From an uncultured Oribacterium sp. (GTDB taxonomy: Bacteria; Bacillota; Clostridia; Lachnospirales; Lachnospiraceae), in NCBI GenBank assembly GCA_902485915.1, contig CABTMH010000200.1, positions 1 through 30,515 on the forward strand: a stretch of DNA of 30,515 nt. The letters run 5' to 3'. The position numbers and the translations under genes were made by a program. Of this stretch, positions 23,997 through 30,515 are shown one piece after another. Position 1 is the first letter of the stretch. Each line of letters opens with the position of its first letter. The notes beneath the pieces were generated by a model. It was not told where the DNA came from and searched no databases. It saw only the letters and a list, made by a program, of their open reading frames with translations.

Positions 23997-24500
23997 TCAC
24001 TCGAAGTCTTCGAACTCCTCCTCATCGAGGCTCTCGTAGTTCACATCCTCGAGCTCCCCCTCGACCTTCGAGGTATAGAGGATGCCGTGCAGGTGGTCGT
24101 TCTCATGTGCCATCGCACGTGCGAGCAGTCCCTCACAGTCGAAGGCATACGGCTGCATGTTCGCATCGAGTGCCTCGACATGCACCTTCATCGCTCTCGT
24201 CACCACGCCCTGCTTACCCGGTACGGACAGACAGCCCTCATCACCGGTCTGGGTCTCGTCGCCGATCGGCGTCACCGTCGGATTGATGCAGATATAGCGC
24301 TGACCGTCACCGATGTCGATGACGAACAGCTGACGAAGGATGCCGACCTGCGGTGCGGCGAGTCCGACACCGTTCGCCGCATACATGGTTTCAAACATGT
24401 CGTTGATGAGGTCGATGGTACGGTCCGTCACCGCCTTCAGCGGCTTACACTCCTTCTCCAGAATCGGGTCTCCAATTTCACGAATGGTTCTTAATGCCAT
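23997..24500 (-). CDS. def: Peptide deformylase
   Basis: 167 residues, a metalloenzyme that removes the N-formyl group from new proteins. All three motifs are present: GVGLAAPQ (44-51), EGCLS (88-92, metal ligand C90) and HENDH (132-136, ligands H132 and H136, catalytic E133). The last motif continues HLHG. The C-terminal tail is strongly acidic (ESLDEEEFEDFE). ATG 24500 has AGGAGAG upstream and the gene lies 13 bases after priA. Together with fmt two positions on, it completes the initiator formylation cycle. Confidence 0.97.
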   Translation of the reverse strand: MALRTIREIGDPILEKECKPLKAVTDRTIDLINDMFETMYAANGVGLAAPQVGILRQLFVIDIGDGQRYICINPTVTPIGDETQTGDEGCLSVPGKQGVVTRAMKVHVEALDANMQPYAFDCEGLLARAMAHENDHLHGILYTSKVEGELEDVNYESLDEEEFEDFE

Positions 24501-24513
24501 AATACTCTCCTAA

Positions 24514-26541
24514 CTACTGTAAATCATAATTTAACAGCACGAGACCACGACGGTCGTGCTGACGTACACGTTCGGTAAAACGATCCCGTAACTTGATGAT
24601 TATATCATGGGACGGGTGTTTGATATAGACGATTTTTCGATAGACGTCGTTGATCCGGTAGACTGAGGCCTCGAGCGGACCGATGAGCTCGGCACCCTCG
24701 GCACTGCAGTCGAGCTGAAATCCCTCCGCCGCCGCAGCACTCACCATGGAGAGAAAATCCTCATCCTTACTGGCGAGCTGGATCGTCATGAGGCGTTCCG
24801 TCGGCGGATAGCCCATCAGCTTCCGGAAGCGGAACTCCTTTTCGTAGAAGGCCCTGTAGTCCTGCCGCTTCGACAGCACGATCGCATAGTGATCCGGCTG
24901 ATAGGTCTGGATGATGACCGTACCGGCCTGCGCACCACGACCTGCCCGCCCGGCTGCCTGGGTCAGCAGCTGGAAGGTGCGTTCCGACGCCTTGAAGTCC
25001 GGCGCTGAGAGATTCAGGTCTGCAGCGATGAGCCCGACGAGGGTCACATCCGGGAAGTCATGTCCCTTGACGATCATCTGGGTCCCGATCAGGATGTCGG
25101 CCTGATGCTTCCGGAACTTTTCGAGGATACGCTCGTGGTCCCCCTTCCGCTTCGTCGTATCCGCATCCATACGGAGGACCGACGCCGTCGGGAAGACCTT
25201 CTTCACATAGCTTTCGAGCTTCTCCGTACCGAAGCCGAAGGGTGCGAGATACGGACTGCCGCAGCTCGGGCAGAGCTTCATGAGCCGTGTCTGGTAGCCG
25301 CAGTAGTGGCAGCGCAGGGAAGCGTCCCGATGCAGGGTCAGCGTGATATCACAGTGCGGGCACTTCAGTGCCTCACCGCAGCTCCGGCAGGACACGAAAT
25401 TCGAGTAGCCGCGCCGGTTCATGAAGAGCATGATCTGCTCCTTCTTCTCGAGCTTCTCCTGCATGAGCGTATAGAGCCGCTCCGAGAGGATGCTCCGGTT
25501 TCCCTTCGCCAGCTCCGCACGGAGGTCGATGATCTCGGTCTCCGCCAGCTGTGCGCCGGCATGGGCCCGCTCCAGCAGCTCAAGCAGCTGCACCTCGCCC
25601 TGGAGAGCGGCACTGTAGATTGCGAGGGAAGGCGTCGCCGATCCATAGAGCACCGGACAGCCCGCGAGACGTGCCCGCTCATACGCGACATCCCGCGTCT
25701 CGTAGCGGGGTGCGGTCTCCGACTTGTACGCCGACTCATGCTCCTCGTCCATGATGATGAGGCCGAGCCGCTCGAACGGCGCAAACACGGCCGAACGTGG
25801 GCCGATGAGGACATTGACCTCGCCGCGCTCACACTTCGTATACTGCTCGAAGCGCTCGCCGATGCTCATCCGGGAATTCAGGATCGCGACCCTGCCCTGA
25901 AAGCGGGTCGATACGCGGCGGACCGTCTGGTAGGTGAGCGAGATCTCCGGAATCAGCAGGATGACCTGATCCCCGCGCCGGATGACCTCCTCCATGATAT
26001 GGAGGTAGACCTCGGTCTTCCCGGAGCCTGTGATACCGTGCAGCAGATAGCGCGGCACATCCATGACCTGCGAAGCCGTGCGCTTCGCCACACAGTCCTG
26101 AACCCCCGCGATGACGACACCGGCAGCCTGTGCCTGTGCCGGATTCAGATCGTGGTACTCATCCTGCTCGTTCTGATACATGCGAATCGGGTCGATGCGG
26201 CGGGCGTTCTTTCGCACGGTCCGGCGCACCGGCAGCACCGTCTTCAGGCACTGGTTCATCGTCGTCCCGTATTCGGTCGACATCCAGGCGGCGAGGTGGA
26301 TGAGCTGCTCCTGTACGGAGATGGCATCCGGGATCACCGCGGCGATATCCTTCACCTTCGACGGATCATAGTCGAAGGTTTCCCGAAGACCGACGACGTA
26401 GCCGGTTTTCTCCGCATTGGACGCACCAAAGGGGATCGTGACACGATCCCCCACGTGAAGATCCATGCCCTCCGGAATATGATAGGTATAGGCACGATCC
26501 AGTGCTTCGTTTGTGATGTCAATGATGATTTCTGCGTACAT
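24514..26541 (-). CDS. priA: Primosomal replication restart helicase PriA
   Basis: 675 residues, a 3' to 5' superfamily 2 helicase that reloads the replisome at stalled forks. An N-terminal 3'-DNA-binding domain (1-100) precedes the helicase core with Walker A GITGSGKTE (169-177) and DEEH (265-268). A zinc-binding insertion has paired cysteines (CRSCGEALKCPHC, then CHYCG and CPSCG), followed by the second RecA lobe with TQMIVKGHDFPDV and QAAGRAGRG. It is shorter than the Bacillus protein (about 800), mainly at the N-terminal side. The ATG overlaps the murF stop by one base (TGATG), with AGGA upstream, so translation is probably coupled. Confidence 0.96.
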   Translation of the reverse strand: MYAEIIIDITNEALDRAYTYHIPEGMDLHVGDRVTIPFGASNAEKTGYVVGLRETFDYDPSKVKDIAAVIPDAISVQEQLIHLAAWMSTEYGTTMNQCLKTVLPVRRTVRKNARRIDPIRMYQNEQDEYHDLNPAQAQAAGVVIAGVQDCVAKRTASQVMDVPRYLLHGITGSGKTEVYLHIMEEVIRRGDQVILLIPEISLTYQTVRRVSTRFQGRVAILNSRMSIGERFEQYTKCERGEVNVLIGPRSAVFAPFERLGLIIMDEEHESAYKSETAPRYETRDVAYERARLAGCPVLYGSATPSLAIYSAALQGEVQLLELLERAHAGAQLAETEIIDLRAELAKGNRSILSERLYTLMQEKLEKKEQIMLFMNRRGYSNFVSCRSCGEALKCPHCDITLTLHRDASLRCHYCGYQTRLMKLCPSCGSPYLAPFGFGTEKLESYVKKVFPTASVLRMDADTTKRKGDHERILEKFRKHQADILIGTQMIVKGHDFPDVTLVGLIAADLNLSAPDFKASERTFQLLTQAAGRAGRGAQAGTVIIQTYQPDHYAIVLSKRQDYRAFYEKEFRFRKLMGYPPTERLMTIQLASKDEDFLSMVSAAAAEGFQLDCSAEGAELIGPLEASVYRINDVYRKIVYIKHPSHDIIIKLRDRFTERVRQHDRRGLVLLNYDLQ

Positions 26542-27890
26542 CAGCGCTGTTCCTGTCTGAAGTCACGCACGATCTCGGACAGCTTCATGCTGTTCGAGCC
26601 CTTGAAGAGGATGACATCCCCGCTGCAGGCGATGGCATGAAGGGTGTTGCGGAGCTCCTCGAGATCCGTGAAGTATTCGATCGTCGGCATGCTGCGTGCT
26701 GCCTCGTCCCCGATCGGCTTATGCGGCTCAGCGACCGCGTTCTGTATACCCTCACCGATGGCGGCAGCCCGCTCTCCGTACAGGAAGACCACATCGATCG
26801 GCAGGGTCGCGAGGTAGCTTCCCACCTCGCGGTGATAATCCAGCGTCTTTTCACCGAGCTCGAGCATGTCGGCAAGCACCGCGATGTGGCGTTTTCCCTC
26901 GAGGGTGGCGAGGGCCTCCAGCCCTGCCTTCATCGATGCCGGTGATGCGTTATAGGCATCATCGATGATGAGGACGTCCTCCTTCGTACGGAAGGTCGCT
27001 CCACGGCCGGCGAGCCCGGAGAAGTTCTCGAGCGCATGCTGCGCAGCCGCTTCATCGACACCGAGCGCCGTCGCGATGTGCATCGCGGCCGAAGCATTCT
27101 GAAGCATATGGCTGCCCTTCACCATGAGGTGAACATCATAATCCTTCATTTCATAAGACCGGAGCTCGATCGTTTGCTCCGTCGCGATACCGAAGGCATG
27201 GATCTCCTCGAGCGTCAGCTTCGAGAGGATCGCGTCGTCCATGTTCAGGTAGAGCGCGCCGCCCTCCCGCATACCGTCGAGGATGTGCAGCTTCTCCCGG
27301 AGGATGTTCTCCTGGGTCTTCAGCTGCTCGATGTGGGCGATGCCGATGTTCGTCATCACTGCCATATCGACACAGGCGATCTGCGCGATCCGGGTCATCT
27401 CTCCCGGCTCCGACATGCCGAGCTCGATCACCGCCGCCTCCGCGCCGGAGCGGGCCATCTGGAACATGGTGATCGGAACGCCCACCTGGGAGTTCGCATT
27501 GCCCGCCGTCTGAAAGACCTTCTTTCCGGCCGCGAGGGCGGTCGCGATCATGCTGCGGGTCGTGGTCTTACCGACCGAGCCGGTGACTCCGATGACGGTG
27601 CCGTGGAACTTCTTCCGCTCCATGTAACCGATCTCCTGCAGTGCCTTCGTCGTGTCCGGGACCTGATAGAAGCGGACCGCCGGATGCTTCGCCTGCATCG
27701 CCTCGATCGGGCGGGAGCTGAGCACGGCGACTGCGCCGTTCGCGATGGCCATATCGATATAATCATGTCCATCGCTGTGCTCACCGATGATCGGCACGAA
27801 GAGGGCATGCTGCATTTTCTTACGCGAGTCGAGCACGATGTCCTCGATGCCCTCGTCACTGAATCCGAAACTGATATCCGCTGTGTTCAT
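26541..27890 (-). CDS. murF: UDP-N-acetylmuramoyl-tripeptide--D-alanyl-D-alanine ligase
   Basis: 449 residues. It adds D-Ala-D-Ala to the UDP-MurNAc-tripeptide in peptidoglycan precursor synthesis. Features are the N-domain DSRKK and FVPIIGEHSDGHDYI, ATP-binding GVTGSVGKTTT (101-111), TAGNANSQVGVP (a MurF marker), and the C-domain DDAYNASPASMKAGL with D/N contacts typical of MurF. ATG 27890 has AGGAGAA upstream and an in-frame TAG three codons before it, so the start is firm. The DSR motif is reached by residue 21, meaning the usual first helix of domain 1 is shortened. It is followed directly by priA. Confidence 0.94.
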   Translation of the reverse strand: MNTADISFGFSDEGIEDIVLDSRKKMQHALFVPIIGEHSDGHDYIDMAIANGAVAVLSSRPIEAMQAKHPAVRFYQVPDTTKALQEIGYMERKKFHGTVIGVTGSVGKTTTRSMIATALAAGKKVFQTAGNANSQVGVPITMFQMARSGAEAAVIELGMSEPGEMTRIAQIACVDMAVMTNIGIAHIEQLKTQENILREKLHILDGMREGGALYLNMDDAILSKLTLEEIHAFGIATEQTIELRSYEMKDYDVHLMVKGSHMLQNASAAMHIATALGVDEAAAQHALENFSGLAGRGATFRTKEDVLIIDDAYNASPASMKAGLEALATLEGKRHIAVLADMLELGEKTLDYHREVGSYLATLPIDVVFLYGERAAAIGEGIQNAVAEPHKPIGDEAARSMPTIEYFTDLEELRNTLHAIACSGDVILFKGSNSMKLSEIVRDFRQEQR

Positions 27891-28026
27891 ACTGTTCTCC
27901 TAGAAAGTCTGTTCTGCAGCTCTCTGATAAACGTCCATACTGCAGGTCCTGGATGCCATGCTGCATCACATCATACCCGGAGGCTGTGATCCGCCCGGAC
28001 ATACATGGCAGCGAACTACACCACTG

Positions 28027-29520
28027 TCAAAGCTGATACTTCGCTGCTGTCTCGAGGATGACCTCCCGGTCGAGGAAGTGGGTACGCACGCCCTTCACCT
28101 CCTGGTAGTCCTCATGTCCCTTTCCGATCACGGCGATCATGTCTCCCTTCTCGGCATGGGTCATCGCATATTCGATGGCCTCACGGCGATCCGGAATCTC
28201 GACATAGTGTCCGCCGGCCGGAACCAGGGTGGACTTAATATCAGCGATGATGTCCGTCGTCTCCTCATCACGGGAATTATCCGCTGTGAGGATGCTGAGA
28301 TCTGCAAACTCGGCCGCGGCCTTCCCCATGCCGTAGCGACGGTCCTTCGCACGGTTGCCACCGCAGCCGAAGACCACGACGAGGCGCTTCGGCTGAAGCT
28401 CCCGCAGGGTGCTGAGCAGATTTTCCATCGCCATCTCGTTGTGCGCGTAGTCGACGAGCACGGACATCGTATCGTTCGTAAAAACGATCTGCGTACGCCC
28501 ATCGACATGCACACGCCGGAAGGCGCTCGTAATCGCGCGATGCGGGATCCCGATCAGCGACAGTACGGAAATCGCGGCCATCGCATTGTAGACATTGTAC
28601 TTCCCAGGCAGATCCATCTGGATCGCGAGATCCGTGTGGCCACTCACATCGAAGCTGATCCCGACGAAGTCCGGACGGTTCACATGCTCGATGTTGTCAG
28701 CCATAAAATCTGCCGTGCGGTCGATCGCATAGGTGAACATCTTGCACGGCGCACCGGCGAGGAGCTCATCCGCATAATCTGCATCGAGGTTGATGATGCC
28801 GACACGGGACTGTTTGAAGATGCAGCTCTTATAGTACTTGTACTCCTCGAAATCCGCGTGCTCGTTCGGTCCGATGTGATCCGGCTCGATGTTCGTGAAG
28901 ATGCCATAGTCGAAGGTGATGGCGTCGACACGGTGGAGCTTGAAGGCCTGGCTGGAGGCTTCCATCACGACATAATCACAGCCCTCATCCCGCATCATGC
29001 GGAAGTAGTGCTGGAGATCATAGGACTCCGGGGTCGTGTTCTTCGTCGGGAGATGATGCCCGCAGTACTCGACACCGGTCGTACCGATGCAGCCGACCTT
29101 CTCGCCGGCGTCCTCGAGGATCTGCTTTATCATGTGGGCGGTGGTCGTCTTTCCCTTCGTTCCGGTGATGGCGATGACCGTCATCTCCCGGCTCGGATGG
29201 TCGAAGCGTGCCGCACTGAGCGCCGCGAGGGATGCCCGCGCATTCTCGACACGGATGATCGCAACCTCCTCCGGCACGTTCTCGAGCACAAGCCCGAAGC
29301 AGGAAGGGTCTTCCTCGATCACGATGGCCTGACAGCCTTGCGCGATGACCGCCGGGATGAAACGATGCGCATCGACATTCGCGCCCTTCATCGCGTTGAA
29401 GACGGTCCCCGCTACTGCTTTTCTCGAATCAAACACGACCTCCTGGACCTCCGGAACCGAAGCATCTCCATGGATGGTCTCATACTTTATGTCACTCAGC
29501 CAGTCTACAAACTTCGCCAT
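28027..29520 (-). CDS. murE: UDP-N-acetylmuramoyl-tripeptide synthetase MurE (probably meso-diaminopimelate adding)
   Basis: 497 residues, a Mur ligase. Features are the N-domain with DSRKAVAGTVF (31-41), P-loop GTKGKTTT (120-127), GVEYCGHHLPTKNTTPE (substrate loop), the lysine that is carbamylated in the family (YYKSCIFKQ region), and VLVDYAHN. The residue-selecting loop reads DNSR at 414-417, where DAP-adding enzymes usually have DNPR. The Arg that contacts diaminopimelate is kept, which favours DAP over Lys as substrate. The start at 29520 (MAKFVDWLSD) fits the family; the ribosome binding site is only purine-rich (AGAGAAAGA). The 136-base gap to murF shows no clear signal. Confidence 0.92.
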   Translation of the reverse strand: MAKFVDWLSDIKYETIHGDASVPEVQEVVFDSRKAVAGTVFNAMKGANVDAHRFIPAVIAQGCQAIVIEEDPSCFGLVLENVPEEVAIIRVENARASLAALSAARFDHPSREMTVIAITGTKGKTTTAHMIKQILEDAGEKVGCIGTTGVEYCGHHLPTKNTTPESYDLQHYFRMMRDEGCDYVVMEASSQAFKLHRVDAITFDYGIFTNIEPDHIGPNEHADFEEYKYYKSCIFKQSRVGIINLDADYADELLAGAPCKMFTYAIDRTADFMADNIEHVNRPDFVGISFDVSGHTDLAIQMDLPGKYNVYNAMAAISVLSLIGIPHRAITSAFRRVHVDGRTQIVFTNDTMSVLVDYAHNEMAMENLLSTLRELQPKRLVVVFGCGGNRAKDRRYGMGKAAAEFADLSILTADNSRDEETTDIIADIKSTLVPAGGHYVEIPDRREAIEYAMTHAEKGDMIAVIGKGHEDYQEVKGVRTHFLDREVILETAAKYQL

Positions 29521-29550
29521 AATCTTTCTCTTTTCGTCTTTAAAGTAGAT

Positions 29551-29577
29551 CGGCCCTCCAGGGATACCAGAGGGCCG
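29551..29577 (-). terminator. Stem-loop between fhs and murE without a T tract
   Basis: Perfect 8-bp GC-rich stem CGGCCCTC/GAGGGCCG (29551-29558 with 29570-29577) with an 11-base loop, 12 bases after the fhs stop. The minus-strand sequence after it is ATCTACTTTAAAG, so termination is probably partial or factor-dependent. It may instead shape the murE leader. Confidence 0.45.
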
Positions 29578-29589
29578 CAACAGCGATCA

Positions 29590-30515
29590 TCAGAAGAGTC
29601 CGGTGATCTTTCCGTCATTCACATCGATGCCGAACGCAGCCGGCTTCTTCGGAAGACCCGGCATGGTCATGATGTCACCGGTGAGGCAGACCACGAAGCC
29701 GGCACCCGCCGATACATAGGCATCACGGACCGTGATACGGAAGCCGGTCGGACGGCCGAGCTTCTTCGCATCATCGCTCAGACTGTACTGCGTCTTCGCC
29801 ATGCAGACTGGAACCTGGCCGAAGCCGAGCTCGGTGAGCTTATCGAGGGCCTTCCGTGCCTTCGGCTCGTAATTTACGCCATCCGCGCCGTAGATCTTCG
29901 TCGCTACGGCTTCGATCTTCTGATAGAGATTATCATCGAGCTTCTGTACCGGCGTAAAATGTGCCTCCTTCTTCTCGAGGGTAGCCAGCAGGGTCTTCGC
30001 CAGCTCGACACCGCCCTTTCCGCCTTCCCCATGCACCTTGGAGAGCGCGAACTCTGCGCCACGTTCACGGCAGAAGTTCTCGACGAACTGAAGCTCGGCC
30101 TCGGTATCTGTCGCGAACTGATTGATGGCCACGACGACCGGGATGCCATAGCTCTGCAGGTTCTCGATGTGCTTCTCGAGGTTTACGATACCCTTTGCAA
30201 GTGCATCGAGGTTCTCACCGGCGAGCTCGGTCTTCGGAACGCCACCGTTATACTTCAGTGCGCGAACGGTAGCGACGAGTACGGCCGCATCCGGCTGGAA
30301 GCCGGCCATCTGGCACTTGATGTCGAAGAACTTCTCGGCACCGAGATCGGCACCGAAGCCGGCCTCCGTGACCGCAATCTCACCGAGCTTCAGTGCGAAA
30401 CGGGTCGCCTGGACGGAGTTACAGCCATGGGCGATGTTCGCGAACGGGCCGCCATGCACGAGGGCCATGTTATGCTCGAGGGTCTGGATGATGTTCGGCT
30501 TGATGGCATCCTTCA
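29590..30515 (-). CDS. fhs: Formate--tetrahydrofolate ligase (5' part cut by window edge)
   Basis: The C-terminal 307 residues of Fhs, which makes 10-formyl-THF from formate, THF and ATP. The frame is open to the window edge (KDAIKPNIIQTLEHNMALVH at its start), so the ATG within it at 30468 is internal. Markers are GGPFANIAHGCNS, EAGFGADLGAEKFFDIKC, VVAINQFATDTEAE and the C-terminal GFVVCLTGDIMTMPGLPKKPAA. The N-terminal P-loop domain is outside the window. The full family length is about 555 residues. Fhs is common in acetogenic and related clostridia, and supplies the formyl donor used by Fmt encoded further along. Confidence 0.97.
   Translation of the reverse strand, partial: KDAIKPNIIQTLEHNMALVHGGPFANIAHGCNSVQATRFALKLGEIAVTEAGFGADLGAEKFFDIKCQMAGFQPDAAVLVATVRALKYNGGVPKTELAGENLDALAKGIVNLEKHIENLQSYGIPVVVAINQFATDTEAELQFVENFCRERGAEFALSKVHGEGGKGGVELAKTLLATLEKKEAHFTPVQKLDDNLYQKIEAVATKIYGADGVNYEPKARKALDKLTELGFGQVPVCMAKTQYSLSDDAKKLGRPTGFRITVRDAYVSAGAGFVVCLTGDIMTMPGLPKKPAAFGIDVNDGKITGLF

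Noticed and set aside
25060..26640. 526-codon open frame on the plus strand
   Set aside because: Antisense to priA. The protein has no recognisable domain and a typical shadow composition.
1..30515. CRISPR array, insertion sequence or prophage
   Set aside because: No regularly spaced repeats, transposase, integrase or phage genes are present; the only tandem repeat is the two-copy element before rpe.

Overview
The window looks like a core-chromosome segment of a Firmicute of class Clostridia, most like a relatively GC-rich Lachnospiraceae. This rests on gene order, clear AGGAGG-type ribosome binding sites, and the gene set: four-domain S1, an IspH-S1 neighbourhood, PASTA kinase, YugP-type zinc peptidase and a clostridial SerRS variant. 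I do not name a species. All 22 genes I support lie on the minus strand, so transcription runs from high to low coordinates. Both window edges cut genes: clpP is cut in its 3' half at the left, and fhs has lost its 5' part at the right. There is no gene-free stretch longer than about 280 bases, and I see no rRNA, tRNA, CRISPR array, insertion sequence or prophage.

Reading in the direction of transcription from the right edge, the first block runs about 30.5 to 14.4 kb. It holds fhs (formate-THF ligase), murE, murF, priA, def, fmt, a membrane zinc peptidase, rsmB, rlmN, prpC (PP2C phosphatase), pknB (PASTA kinase), rsgA, rpe and a pyridoxamine-kinase-like gene. Most of it matches the conserved priA-def-fmt-rsmB-rlmN-prpC-prkC-rsgA-rpe order known from Bacillus. 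It differs by an upstream murE-murF pair, an inserted zinc peptidase, and a pyridoxamine-type kinase where Bacillus has thiN. Very short gaps and overlaps (ATGA at rsmB/rlmN and prpC/pknB, TGATG at murF/priA) suggest translational coupling. The block joins initiator-Met formylation and deformylation, rRNA methylation, 30S maturation, cell-wall precursor ligation and wall-sensing phosphorylation.

serS follows with its own promoter (13.4 to 12.1 kb) and a strong terminator. Next is the one accessory-looking unit (11.8 to 7.6 kb): a MacB/LolD-type ABC ATPase, a 689-residue exported single-anchor protein with repeated Ig-like CARDB/COG1361-style domains and a Met-rich acidic neck, and a MacB/FtsX-type permease. 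It has its own promoter with adjacent inverted repeats. It is the best candidate here for an incompletely described envelope system.

Aspartate kinase (lysC) has its own promoter and terminator. It is followed by a four-gene operon from an extended -10 promoter: HI0933-family flavoprotein, cmk, ispH and rpsA. In this operon ispH and rpsA overlap by 20 bases in different frames, unlike the fused ispH-rpsA of many clostridia. tig then has its own promoter and terminator, and clpP follows in the usual tig-clpP order.
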